Origin: Sarcomyxa edulis
Taxonomy: Eukaryota > Basidiomycota > Agaricomycetes > Agaricales > Mycenaceae
DNA length: 64,000 nt
NCBI GenBank assembly: GCA_009761415.1
Contig: QUOL01000005.1
Location: forward strand, 2,170,001 to 2,234,000
Reading direction: 5' to 3'
The notes beneath the pieces are model-generated. The model was not told the DNA's origin and did not search any database. It saw only the letters and a program-made list of their open reading frames with translations. Made by a program: the position numbers and the translations under genes. This document shows, piece after piece, positions 22,302 through 33,708 of the stretch. Each line of letters begins with the position of its first letter. Positions within the stretch are counted from its first letter, which is position 1.

Positions 22302-23813
22302 ATGTCATTGATGGACAACTATGAACGCGCAGACATAAAGCATCTAGTCTCTGCAGATGAGTGGACTCAATATCAACAACAAGTAGAACATCTGCTACCT
22401 TCTGCGGACTTCGAAGTCCGTCGACGTACAGAACTGCACAGGAGGATAGAATCATACCAGTCATCTCTATCTCCCATCTGCCGTCTCCCTCCCGAAAACC
22501 TCGCAGAAATCTTCTGTAGTCTCCTCGCTGGTATCACCTACTCAAGGCCCAACCCGAAAGAAGCACCCTTGCTAATATGCCAAGTGTGTTGTTTCTGGCG
22601 TCAGGTCGCGATCGATACACCCAAGTTATGGGTTAATTTACAGATGCAGTTTCGGACTTCGGTTAAACGATCAGCGACTCACTATAATGACGGCCCAACA
22701 AACCTTCTCCAGCTCTGGTTATCTCGTTCCAAAGTGTCGCCCCTCTCACTTTCCTTGAGCGCTACAGGCGTTTTCGTTCGTCATTATAAAATCGTCGAGG
22801 CTTTGTTACCTCACACCACAAAGGTCCAAAAGATATACCTCAACCTCTCCTCTTCCCTTATCCAATCCCTATTCGAACTGCCACCTAAGTCCTGGGCCCA
22901 ACTCGAAGAGCTAAACATCAGACTGCCGCCAGAATACGCTGGCGACCCTTGGAAATCTCCAGCCACTGCATTTCTGTCCGCTCTTCACCTACGCACCGTC
23001 AAACTAGTATCCATAGGCGCCGCTCCCTTTTCTTACGAAAGTCTCAATCTCCCTTGGTCTCAACTAACTGATATAAAAATATCGTTGCTCAATCTCCCTC
23101 GAACTCTTGCTTCCTCCTTCTTCTCCGAACTCATTTCGACACGAAACCTTACCATCAACATCCAAGGGTGGGGAAACGAACAAATACCTCCCCCTCTTCC
23201 CTCACCCATCGAACTCCCTGAGCTACTCTCCTTCGACGTTCAATTTGCGGACAGAGAACTTTCCAGCTCGTCTCAATTATTCCTCCTCCTCGTCCTACCC
23301 AACCTCACATCTCTCAAGTTACGAACGGCAGAATCATGGCATCACCCCGATTTCGCATCTTTTCAATCCCGCAGCGATTTTCGTCATCTCGAAAGACTCT
23401 CCCTACACCTTGTCGGCATAAAATCCCACGAACTCGAGCTGGTCTTGAGGGATACACCCATTCTCTTAGACCTCGCTCTGAGTGACTGCGATTGCGATGA
23501 TACCCACTTCTTCGAGATGCTTACACACACTGTTCCTCCTGTCGAATCAGCTACTGGTGCCCACGTCACTATCGTACCGCTCCTGAATATACTGCATGTT
23601 GTGACGGAGGGAAGCTTCGGAGATGAAGTCGTTGCGACGATGATCGAATCACGGATGAATCTCAAAGACTTGGACGGGAAACCTCATTTGAGGACTGTGT
23701 ATATAGAAATCCAGACGCGGGATTTTGGAGTCGAAATCGAGAAAGGGTTGGAGAAATATTGCAATGAAGGTCTGCATCTAACGCTCGAAGGTTGGGATGC
23801 TCTAGACTCGTAA
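22302..23813 (+). CDS. F-box-like protein (503 aa, single exon)
   Basis: F-box proteins recruit substrates to SCF ubiquitin ligases. This is an intronless frame of 503 codons. After a coiled-coil-like N-terminus it has the typical agaricomycete F-box block SPICRLPPENLAEIFCSLL followed by a CxxWRxVAxxTPxLW-like stretch (CCFWRQVAIDTPKLW). The rest is Leu-rich with regularly spaced short strands (LEELNIRL, LTSLKLRT, LERLSLHL, LLDLALSDC), consistent with degenerate leucine-rich repeats. Agaricomycetes have hundreds of such proteins, mostly without known substrates. The ATG at 22302 begins MSLMDNYERADI; a second Met follows three residues later. Confidence is high for coding and good for the family. 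Confidence 0.85.
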   Translation: MSLMDNYERADIKHLVSADEWTQYQQQVEHLLPSADFEVRRRTELHRRIESYQSSLSPICRLPPENLAEIFCSLLAGITYSRPNPKEAPLLICQVCCFWRQVAIDTPKLWVNLQMQFRTSVKRSATHYNDGPTNLLQLWLSRSKVSPLSLSLSATGVFVRHYKIVEALLPHTTKVQKIYLNLSSSLIQSLFELPPKSWAQLEELNIRLPPEYAGDPWKSPATAFLSALHLRTVKLVSIGAAPFSYESLNLPWSQLTDIKISLLNLPRTLASSFFSELISTRNLTINIQGWGNEQIPPPLPSPIELPELLSFDVQFADRELSSSSQLFLLLVLPNLTSLKLRTAESWHHPDFASFQSRSDFRHLERLSLHLVGIKSHELELVLRDTPILLDLALSDCDCDDTHFFEMLTHTVPPVESATGAHVTIVPLLNILHVVTEGSFGDEVVATMIESRMNLKDLDGKPHLRTVYIEIQTRDFGVEIEKGLEKYCNEGLHLTLEGWDALDS

Positions 23814-24229
23814 CCAGGTATCTGTACACAACTGTATCGAAAGGCAAGCTTTCTGTTGTTTAGACAGACTTGCCCTTCTAATAGACAGATCAGTCACCGG
23901 TCTCGGTATGCTCAAGGTCCCAGATGATCATGGTCCCCGGATTCTGTCCAAGATATACTATATGCATATGTTCATACGGAGTGTGTTATAGATACATACA
24001 AAGAGTGCCCAAGAAAGTGAAAAGCGGAAGTATAAGTAACAGTTCTAAGCTCTAGTCCACGAGACTGCAGAATATTAGAGGAGGTACATGACAAGAAGTA
24101 TGTATAGTGATGTATTGGTAGTGTACACAAGCAAGGGAGAGATGATAGAAATAATAACATCGCCAGCGTGCGCGTGCATAATATATACCGGTGCGGTCCT
24201 TCTGATACAGTCGATAAAGAAAGTCATAC
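23814..24229. other. Convergent intergenic region
   Basis: This is about 420 bp between the stop codons of the F-box-like gene and the transporter gene. It presumably holds both 3' untranslated regions. No gene is supported. Confidence 0.4.
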
Positions 24230-25704
24230 CTATACCTTCGAATGCCTCCCTTTACCCTTCTTCTTCTCCTCAAACTCCACCTTCGCATACCACCCACCAC
24301 CAGCCAAAGTCAACAAAATCCCCGTCGCGTTCATCTTCGTGATCGTCAGATCAAAAACAACAACAGCGATAAGGATAGTCAAGACTTGTTTCACGTTTGC
24401 AGCAACGCTCATGCTGACAGCACCTGTTCGACGGTTGGCAGTGAAACTGACAACGTTGAGACCGAATGCGATGATGCCGTTTATCAGGAGCGCCCAGAAC
24501 TTGAAGGCAGTGAGGGAGTGCTGGGAGTAATGACGGACGCGATCGAGTTCACCGGTGGTATAGGCAAGGAGGACACACTGGATGAACGCAAGAGGAGACA
24601 TTCGTAAGAGGAGGTCGAGGGGGTGTAGTCGTAGACGGATGGGTATAACGGATGTAGTGGCTTCATACGTTGATTTTGTCCGCGGAGAATGTGGCAGAGA
24701 GGCTATCGGGGATGATTGTAGAAGGTTGGTGGCGATTGACTTGAGGGCGGCTAACACGGTTCCGAATAGAGTAAGAATGAATCCCCAGCGCGTAAAATAG
24801 TAGTCTCCATACGTCCTATTGAGGAAGAGTTCAATTGGAGGCTCGATTTGAGACGGAGAATTTTGACTCACGCAAAGCCAACACCGACCATGACGGGGAT
24901 GAGAGATGTTAGTTTCAATCTGGAGACTTCTGTGCCGAGAAGGGAAGTGGAAAAGGCGATTGTGAATATGGGTGTTGAAGCACGAACTACCTGATGAAAC
25001 TGGAAGGGACATTAGTTATTGTGGCAGATGTTGAGAAGGTCCGTCATACTCACTGGAATAGTCACCATACCCAGGGAAATATTACTGACAATTATATTGA
25101 CCGTGTAAAGCACACTAAACGCGACCAAGACGCAGGTCTCGGTGAAGTTCAGCGGTGTTGGAAGGAAGAATCCGGTCTTGACAAGAACGAGGCCTCCGAC
25201 GGAACCACATAATGCATGGACGGCAGATAGTGTATATGGAAACGGGAAACGAGTCAGAACGCCTTTATTGTAGAGAGTTAAGCCAAGGTTGAAGAGGAAG
25301 TAGAGCGATAACCAGAATAGCTCGCTATCGTAGAAAGTTCCAATTATACGAAGCTGTGATATTGATAATAGAGAGGTCCGAGTCGGTGCGTAGGATAACG
25401 AGCGTGGACCGAGGACGGACTGGAAAGTAGGGCATGTTGGTGATGGTAATACAGGCAGTGTGAGGAATTGAGGGGAATGAGGTGATGTGGGTGACGTTGC
25501 TGGATATGGCTCTCGATGAAAGGCTCGTTGATGAATCGACGATGGACGAGGGGGTCGATTGGGCATAGCAGGCTTGTAAGGCGTAGTCATACCTCCTCCA
25601 AGACCACCTGGATAAGTCGTTTTCTGCAGGTTTAGGCGGGCTAGAGGGGGTCGTTCGTTCTCTTTGGTCGTAGTGGTCTTGCCGATAGTCTGAGTGGCAG
25701 ACAT
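24230..25704 (-). CDS. Triose-phosphate-translocator (TPT) family transporter
   Basis: This is a member of the drug/metabolite transporter superfamily. In fungi such TPT proteins usually exchange nucleotide sugars or related metabolites across Golgi or ER membranes. An N-terminal cytosolic tail of about 150 residues, rich in Pro/Ser/Thr, precedes FWLSLYFLFNLGLTLYNKGV, the classic first helix of the family. Further signatures are PFPYTLSAVHALCG and IPFHQVVRASTPIFT. About ten hydrophobic segments follow, and the protein ends in a Lys-rich tail (EEKKKGKGRHSKV). Introns near 24985-25035 and 24840-24872 restore IPFHQ and GFATYGDYYF exactly. The start chosen is the ATG at 25704. The frame also has an ATG at 25860, which would add about 52 poorly featured residues. 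The substrate cannot be inferred. Confidence 0.88.
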
Positions 25705-26213
25705 GAGAGAAGAAGGGCAGGAATCCAGATTAGGCGCTAAATATTTCGCTATTTTGATATTCCCATGATAGGACTTCGCAGACAGCAGTAAGGGCGCCCC
25801 CCAGGGCGACCTTCCTCCTGTCGAAATCACCGCTTTTGCATCATCTCTCCAGGCGGTCATCGGTGATGGGGACGCGACGAGACGCGTGCGCCGCGTATTA
25901 AATTGCTAGTGGCGCGGTGCCGTTAGACTCGTCAAATGAGTGAGAATTATAGAGCCTATTTTTGCACAGAAATCAAAAGAGTGGATGGGCGGCTCCGGCG
26001 TCCTGGAAGGTGGTTTTCTGGATCTTTTCGCGGGAGGGCGGTGTAAATTTGGAGTGAATGTTGTCCGACATTAGACCGCCGAGGCGCGGCGATGGCGTGG
26101 GAATTTAAATTCAGAGCCCGCGGCTATCTCCGAGACTCCGACAAGGCTCTCGGCACGGACTTTTGCGGCTCGACTCACCTCACTTCAACGTAACTCTTTC
26201 CCGAATTCTCATA
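25705..26213. other. Divergent promoter region, GC-rich
   Basis: This gap lies between the transporter (minus) and the RING-protein gene (plus). It contains GC-rich stretches around 25870-25920 and 26070-26120 and no separate gene. If the transporter starts at 25860, the gap shrinks to 353 bp. Confidence 0.4.
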
Positions 26214-28577
26214 ATGCCAGCTTCAACGCGTACTCCAACACCAGGTCCAAGTCAGCCACTCGTCATTAAGACTCGGAAGAATGGAAAGAAACGTGCCATG
26301 TCTTTGTCCGAAGGCGAACCCGAGGAACGAGACGCGAAAAAGTTGAAGAGGGATGAGACTGGGGAAGATCACGACAGTAAAGACAAGAAGAAGAGGAGGA
26401 AAAAGAAGAAGAAAACTAAAAAGACGCCCGTCGTGGCTGAGCACGCGAAACCTCGGAGTCGGTCGACTGGAGGTAGCAGCGCATCCTTAGCAGGTCCTAT
26501 CGCTGGCCCTTCCAACGCAGTGTCCACGACTACTGAGCCATCAGTTGCGAGCGCTGCTGATATCGAGATGTCGGAGGGGATGGTGAGTCTACACACTCTG
26601 AAACCGTCCATTCTTAACCAACCGCAGGAATCACTTGCGTCTGGAAAGGGCAAGGAGAAGGCCACTTCTTCGAATTTGGATGCGGATGCAACCTCGAACT
26701 CATCCATTGACCCGCAAACGGAAATAGCACGTCTCACTGAACAACTCGAAGCCAAGGAAGCCGTACGTCCCTCGTTCCTATCTTACCATCTCAGAAGCTA
26801 ATCCTTTGTGCGACTTTTCAGCTTCTTCAAAAGCATGCCTCTACTCTCAAAACGATTCACCAGTCTCTCATGTGTCAAATATGTCTCGATCTAATGCACA
26901 AACCTTACGCACTCGCTCCCTGTGGACACCTAGCATGCTATGAATGTTTGGTACAATGGTTTACCGCTCCCCCTCCCGGAACCCCAGGCGCTGCTGGAGC
27001 TGGAGCTGGAGCTGAAGCCGCACCTGCCAATGGACAACCAGACAATGCCAATCCCGGTCTGGACGCCCCCGCTCCCCAACCAAACTATCGCGCGTATTCC
27101 CGCAAGAAGACCTGTCCACACTGTCGCAGTAACGTCCAAGACCGACCTGTAGAAGTTTGGGGCATCAAAAGCATGGTCAGTGGGCTAGCCAACAGCGGTT
27201 TACTAGGATCCCTCCCTCCTATACCTCCTCTCCGCCTTCCAGACGCCAACATCGCTGATCCTTGGGCTGGAATCTTCCGTAAACCATACAACTTCGACTA
27301 TCAACCTCACGGAGATCCAGAAGCTTCGATTGAGGATATGGGAATGTACGATGCCGAGGATGGAGGTATCTATCGGTGTTTGGATTGCATGCATGAGATA
27401 TGGGGAGGTATCTGTTCTGGATGCCACAGGGAGTACCCTGGGCATCATGATAGCGATGATAGCGATGATGAAGGTGGGCATGGTCTATGGGGAGGAGGAC
27501 GATTCATGGATATGGATATGATGGATGATGATGAGGAGGGTTATGAGCTTGAAGATCTGGAGAACGACTTCGATGATGAAGACGACGACGACGACGATTC
27601 CGAAGACGACCCAGGGATGCACCCTTACAATCCATTCAATGGTTTGATGCATATGGCTTGGGGTATGGCTATGGGGTTAGGAAGACACGCAAATCACCAC
27701 GGGGAAGACAATGGTGTTGCGCGTGTGGAGGAAGTCGAGGATGGTGGAGAGGATGATGATGACGAGGATGATGACTCGGAGGAAGAATATGGTGGTAGTT
27801 TCATAGACGATGGAGATGATGAAGTCCCCGTCAATCCTCGCCGACGAAGTCCACCAGCTGATGTCGAAGTCATCGACATCGAGGCTTCCGATGACGAGGA
27901 AGTCAACCCTCGGAGATTAAGACGACAGGGTGCCATCATAATCGATGTCAGCAGTGATGAGGAAGAACCGAGAGCTAGTGGTTCTCGTCGCCGTGCTCGT
28001 CGCCTCTTCCCGTCAGATAACGAGGATAATTCAGCCATTCATACTACAATCCGGAAAATAGCTGCTCGTAGACGTACGATTGATGACTCTGAAGGCGAGG
28101 ACGAGAGTGATGCCGAAGAACAATCATTGTGAGTAATTCTTTGGAAGGTCCTTTATTCAGTACTGAAACAATTGCCGTTCTCCAAAGAAATGCGCAGGAC
28201 GGCGATTCGGAACATGAGATAAGTGAAAGCGAGGAGTGGTATGTCTTCGTCTTCCAAAGTTATAATTCTCGAGTCTGACATTATGTACTGTTCATCAGGC
28301 ACGAACGCGAATGGTACGTCTGCTAGAACTTAGCGAAAGCTGTTTCAACACGCTATTGCTGACTTAGAATCACAGGAGTGATGAAGCAGAGGATGGTTCT
28401 ATCCCTGGTCCGCCCGCTCGATTGCGGCACTTGTTCCGAGACGACGACGAGAACGGGGGCATGTACGGAGAAGACGATTCTATCCCTGGCCCACCTGCTC
28501 GTCTTCGACATCTGTTAGAAGAAGAAGCATCACAAGACGAAGAAGAAGACGGCGGGTACGACTCAGGGGGCATCTAG
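26214..28577 (+). CDS. RING-finger E3 ligase with SUMO-interacting motifs (STUbL-like)
   Basis: This is a probable ubiquitin ligase. The N-terminus is basic with a strong nuclear signal (DKKKRRKKKKKTKKT). A short coiled coil (EIARLTEQLEAKEA) leads, across an intron at about 26763-26821, to a C3HC4 RING: CQICLDLM, CGHLACYECL and TCPHCRSNV. The two RING halves are separated by an Ala/Gly/Pro-rich insert of about 55 residues. The C-terminal half is very acidic and contains two hydrophobic-acidic motifs, VEVIDIEASDDEE and AIIIDVSSDEEE, that fit the SUMO-interacting consensus. The last exons include a 15-nt microexon (28299-28313). They end in two copies of SIPGPPARLRHL separated by an acidic spacer. 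The start is the ATG at 26214. RING plus SIMs suggests a SUMO-targeted ubiquitin ligase, which is inference; the RING itself is certain. Confidence 0.9.
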
Positions 28578-28741
28578 CAACATGTAACAGAATCAAGAAA
28601 ACTCAAGGCAACTACAGCTGTACATACTAGTAGCGCATACGATATATACCCTAATTATCGAGGCCCACGATAAATAACTGATTACTCTGTGCTTGCGAGA
28701 TATATCCTGTCCTCAAGATGTCAGTGACATTGAGTGCATAG

Positions 28742-31460
28742 CTAATACTCGTCCACGTCCGAGAGAGAAGCATACTCGGAAACTGACCGTTCGTCCTCAT
28801 ATTCCGCCACAACTTCCTCCATCGCATACCTCATGATAGGAGTGGTCGCCACCAGTTTCGGGCCAACAATATCCATGATGATTTCCTCATAAGGCACGGG
28901 CGGCTCATCCCTCGGTGGCATCTGCATTTGCGCCTGCACCTGAGCCCGGATAACATCTCTCTCCGAAGCAGGTAGAATATCCCGCTCTGACGCTGGCAGA
29001 ATATCCCCCCCTTCATCAGACGTTTCAACAGCAGTCCCACTACTCCCTGCAAATACGATCCCCTCGGGCCCCATCCCAGGTCCCATCCCCATCCCAGGTC
29101 CCATCCCCATCCCCATCCCGACCCCACCCCCACCGACATTATTGCTATCCACACCTTCCTTCGTAACAGTCTCCGTCCACCTCAAATCCAATATCCGCCC
29201 CTTCACCATCCCATCCACAGCCCTCACACCAATCTCCCGACAAAGCAAGAAATAAGGCAAGAACGCCACATCCGGTTGTGTCAACCTGCTCATGACTTTC
29301 AACAACTGCATCGCCGTGAAATCTGACGAATAGTAGCCTGCTACCATCGCATTGGAGATATCGTCGTTGGGGCCGTGTGGATGGGATATGGGTGAGTAGA
29401 TCTTGAATCCAGCGGGTCCGAGTCCGGGGTGTAGGGTATGTGCATCGGGACTATGGCTGTGACTATGACTAGAGTTGTTGGCATTATTCGCGGTGGCGTT
29501 CTGTGCATCGCCCTCAGTTCCTGATTGTGGCGATGCTTGAGAAGAGTGTATTATGTGCAGATTCAGGAGTGAGTGCGCTTGGAGGAAATGTGAGCTTTGT
29601 TTAACTGAATGGTAGAATTTACGTATTAGCTTCCGAAGTGACGATAATGATAAAGGATTATCAAAGTTAGACACTTACTATCCAAGGTTCCATTCGAATT
29701 GACTGAGACAAAGCAGAAAGGGAATTTCAGATAAGTTTCGTTTTCGTCAAGACAGTGAAAACACGCACTGTAATCCGTGACATAATCATGCCAATGAGCT
29801 AGTTTGCCACCAAAAGCATCATACAACCTCTCAAAATCTAAAGCAGGTTGCAGCCTCTCAGGGACGTTTGGTAATATTCTTTCACGGTAGAAAGCACGAG
29901 TTTCGGCCTTTGAACAGTCACCAATGGTGATAATCTAAACGATTAACAACAATAAATAAGTCAAACAAGAAGGACGTGTACAGCAGAAAGTGGCGCACCT
30001 TGCAATGTTGCATGACGTTCAATTGTCGCAACCAGGTTTGATAGAATGGATCACTCGTCGCATGAATGACATGACATAGTCGGTCCTGCTTCGTTAACAC
30101 CAGCATCGAGTCCAAGAGACATTTCATTGTATCTGTCGATTTGATGAGCGCAGGTCTATATCCGGAACAGACGGTGATAAGTCCCCGACACAACGATAGA
30201 GAGATGAAATTCAACAAACAATTTATGCGCCTCATCGAAGAAAAACACTGGCATCTTTTTGTGTGTTCTCGATTGCAGCTTCTTCTCCGAGTCATGTTCG
30301 GAATCGTTAACGAGGGTCGTAGACAAATTCGGATGAGTCTCCTCCTTTCCCTTGTTCTTCCCCGTTCGAAAGCCCCACCGATTTCTGACTTGCGTGCCAT
30401 CAGTGCTATTAGAGCTAGCTCCTTGCCGACGTGGTTTCTTCGATTTTTTGGGGTTGTTGTCGTTGTCATCTTCATCTTTGCCCGGATTGTATTCCCAATA
30501 TTTGAGGAGGGAGCTCTGAGAAGGTGTGAGCGTGTGTACGAGTCAGTAAATAGGAAGAAATACTTGAAACAACTCCATGAGCCTGGCAACATCGCTCGTC
30601 CTGACTGTTCCCATTCCGTTCTGTGATTCAGAGATCCGCCGTTCGACATTGATCCGATCGTGCTGAGGGGAATAATATTGAGATAAGAACTGGAAAGCAA
30701 GTGGTGATGAGGACAGTACACGTACTTTGAAACTCCATCCCTCCCTCTCGAAGCTCTCATAACCAGGCATGGTCTTAGAGATTTCCTCAAAGTATTGCTC
30801 CATCTGCATGCTGAGGCTGTTGTACAGACTGCCAAGATCAGCGAAACCAGCAATGCGGAGGTCGAAATGCAGGACATGGTATCTCGGATCAGAGAGAACT
30901 TCGCGAAGAACTGCGGTCTGTAAGTGTAGATTTTCGTCATCCAAGAGTACGATAGAAAACGACTTAGTAGCACCGTACCTTTCCAGTCGAACTGGCTCCG
31001 AAAAGCACAGTAAATGACGGTTCGCCTCGCAGCGCGCGCTCAATAGCCTGCACCTCTGCTTGCCTAGGAAAGAATCCAGGTAGACGGGAGAAGGTGTGTT
31101 TTGTGCGGAGCTGCGCCCGTTCGCGATTCTCGTTAATCTCGCGGCGTGCCTCGTCCAGGAGGCGTTTGGACTCAGTTAGGGACCGTACGGTTTCCGCTGG
31201 CTGAGCACATGAGGGAGTGATTATAATCATCAGAGTTAGCGAGGATTGTGAGAAGGAAAATAACTTGCGTTGGTAAGGACGCCAATGATCTCCCCCATAC
31301 CGAAAAAATTACGTTTATTGATGTCAGCGGGGAGCATGGAAGTGCGGTGACGAGGAATATTGGAACGGAATAGCCAATGCATAGAATCTGTACGTTGTCT
31401 GGCCGAGGTAGAATAGTGAGACGTCCGCTGCAGCGTCGTGTTAGAAGGCTGCACTGGCAT
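28742..31460 (-). CDS. P-loop ATPase of the AAA/archaeal-ATPase type, possibly mitochondrial
   Basis: This is a predicted ATP-driven protein of unknown job. The N-terminus is basic and Ser/Thr-rich (RTSHYSTSARQRTDS) with a helix FFGMGEIIGVLTN, which would suit a mitochondrial presequence. Then come LPGFFPRQAEVQAIERAL, Walker A FGASSTGKTAVLREVL, Walker B VFFFDEAHKLPAL and a sensor-like CHVIHATSDPFY. These resemble the ATPase_2 / STAND-AAA fold. A basic Ser/Asn linker lies between Walker A and B. The C-terminal half is low-complexity (His/Ser-rich, then GMGMGPGMGMGPGMGPEG) with a duplicated DILPASER. It ends acidic at ASLSDVDEY. The first intron (31201-31268) uses a GC donor. Splicing elsewhere is standard. 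I cannot name an orthologue. Confidence 0.8.
28958..29005 (-). repeat. Two tandem 24-bp units coding DILPASER
   Basis: The units 28982-29005 and 28958-28981 both encode DILPASER but differ at several third codon positions. The peptide has been kept while silent sites drifted, unlike the perfect duplication at 9011-9118. Confidence 0.85.
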
Positions 31461-32487
31461 GGGTATACTAGATTATGGATAGTCAAGAAATGACAGAGAT
31501 ACAGAGAGTCGGAGGGTAAGTTCAATGAATGAATTTTGTCAGGGATTCATAGACAGGCGTGTTACACGTACAGTGGATACGTGTAGCCTGTGTTCCGGTG
31601 CCGTGCGATAGCTACCCCACACGGGCCACGCCGAAACAACGAGGATGCAGGCATGCAGATCGCTTGGACATGTGCTACCATTTAGTTCCCTGCGATATGC
31701 GCTGCCAACGGAGCGCATCCGCTAACCGCTGACCAGCGTTATGTGGGTCTGATTGTGAAAGGTGTGTGCGAGAAAGAAGCTTCCGTGATGTGACGTCCAT
31801 TGGTGACAGTTGCTTATCAATGTAGATGCGTATGGGTCCATGGCCGTATGAAAAGTCTGAAAATAGGGCGAACAGCTTGGTATCACGTCCCACCAATCAT
31901 GACATGTAGTATGGATATATCTATCGCAGTGATCTTTGTATCCATCATACAAAAAGAACTGCAGTCAAGGATCGCGTTATGAGTTTTCGGTAGAATTCGA
32001 GTCAGGTTTGAGATTCCATGTCGATTTTGTGTATTCCACGCGGCCTAGGGATACATATTACTCAAAAAAAATGCGGGAATGAAGCAAGTTCTATACATAC
32101 TCGCCAGCCTTTTCGGACTTTGTTGAGCATCTACGTCGACATCTCTGGCTACAGATTGCTGCCAAGGGTCGTGGAATCGGTAAAACGGTGCATAGTAGAA
32201 GTCAAGCAAAGGATAACTCCTTGCAAAAAGCCCAAAAATTTGAGTGGTCCCAGTGGTGAGTGCAATATTATTTTTCTGGGCGATTTTGGCCGTCGTGAAG
32301 GAAGATCGATATCGGAATGTGGCTGTGCGTCGAGGGTGGTCTTCATGGACCCACAACTGTACACGTGACTCTGCATCCATCGTCGATCTCCCTCAAGGCT
32401 CAAATCTTCCTTGGATTTATCTTTCACAGGCTTCTCGCCGTCTACAACGACTTGACTCTGCATATCAAAGCCACTATCATAATTGAA
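31461..32487. other. Divergent intergenic region with one hairpin
   Basis: This is about 1 kb between the ATPase gene and the small membrane protein gene. A perfect 8-bp stem (TACACGTA ... TACGTGTA, 7-base loop) occurs at about 31563-31587. Overlapping short frames on both strands have no protein-like features. Confidence 0.4.
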
Positions 32488-32979
32488 ATGTCGAGTGTAT
32501 CCAGTTACGCGACCGGCCCAACTGCTACAAGTGTCCCTACCGCACTCCCTCCTCCCATAGTCCAAATCCTACCCTACATCTCCCAAGCAGCTTCATTTCT
32601 CCTCACAACCACAACAATCACCTTCCGAACACTCTTTTCCCTAATTATTAAGATCTCTAGTCACCTGTCCATCATATCGCCTCTACCCATCATATTATAC
32701 GTCCTCGCACCCATCATCGTATTCTCTCAGATCCTCATTGACCTCCTGGTGTTCACGCCATATAGCATTGCCGTATACGCTTTGGACGCGTTTTATCCTA
32801 TCTATGTCTTCTGTGGAGTCGCGTGCATCGCTGGGGCGACTATTGGCGTTATTGCGAGGGGTATTGCGGTGTTGCTGGTATCGGTCACTGAGGGTCCGAG
32901 AGTTGACTCTGAATCTGAGGTCGCGAAACAGTTGGGATATCAGACCGGAACGAGTGTAAAGGTCGAGGGAACTACATGA
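32488..32979 (+). CDS. Small integral membrane protein, unknown function (163 aa)
   Basis: I do not recognise this family. The frame from the ATG at 32488 encodes a short Ser/Thr/Pro-rich N-terminus and then at least three strongly hydrophobic segments (ILPYISQAASFLL, IILYVLAPIIVFSQIL, ACIAGATIGVIARGIAVLL). A conserved-looking PYSIAVYALDAFYPIYVFCG loop lies between the second and third. A polar C-terminal tail follows (SESEVAKQLGYQTG). No introns are needed. The hydrophobic periodicity, good codon composition and clean ends support a real gene. Its location could be the ER or an organelle. It is divergent from the ATPase gene, with no sign of a functional link. Confidence 0.7.
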   Translation: MSSVSSYATGPTATSVPTALPPPIVQILPYISQAASFLLTTTTITFRTLFSLIIKISSHLSIISPLPIILYVLAPIIVFSQILIDLLVFTPYSIAVYALDAFYPIYVFCGVACIAGATIGVIARGIAVLLVSVTEGPRVDSESEVAKQLGYQTGTSVKVEGTT

Positions 32980-33708
32980 GTTACGTGAGTAGTTTGTCTT
33001 TTTGCTCTTCATATGGTAGCTGAAGTTTCCGTGATCAAATCAGCCTAGTTGACGATAGTTCCGCAACATTCAACATATACCTGCTTGGGCTGAAGCCCCA
33101 AGGTGCGTCACGCGCTCATATTACATCCTCAAGCGTCACCTAACTGCGATCCAAAAACGCAGCTGAGGAGATAACACCAACCCAAAAGTTTGTACCTTTG
33201 TACTCTCGTATCCTAAATGTATTATCATCATTCGCATGACGAGCTGCTTCTCGAGACACGTCGGGATGCATCTCGGGATAAACGCATCTGCGATATAATT
33301 CTTGAGGTCTTCGGCGAATGAACAATCAGGATAAATATTCGCGCCATTACAGTGTGTATCGTATGTTTCGAAGAGTTCTCCTTTTTCTCCTTATTTTAGG
33401 GGTCGAGTGTTGCTAGGATGCAGTGACTAGTTTCTTTTGGTGTTCTGCCACACCGCTTCTCGTCCGTAGAGAGCCAGGCTGGACTCATAGGCTATGGAGC
33501 TCGAGGCCCATAGACACGGAGACGCTTACGGTAGATAGCGCGAGAGGGACTTGAAGCTGGATCTCATTTCTGGAAAAAGAATCAAAAAACACTGGTAAAA
33601 ATTACATGAAGACTGTACAGACCTAGTATCTACACAAATCGTTCAAGTCGTACGGCAAAAGGCTCAACCCCTCACCTGTTGTTAATGTCCTATATCTCTT
33701 CTCATGTT
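32980..33708. other. Convergent intergenic region
   Basis: This is about 730 bp between the small membrane protein gene and the dioxygenase-like gene. A 61-codon minus frame at 33140-33325 is not supported by any feature. Nothing else was seen. Confidence 0.4.

Noticed and set aside
29918..30973. Minus frame of 351 codons across the ATPase gene
   Set aside because: It runs through introns and exons of the P-loop ATPase in another phase. It is Arg/Ser-rich with no features, while the Walker motifs lie in the other frames.
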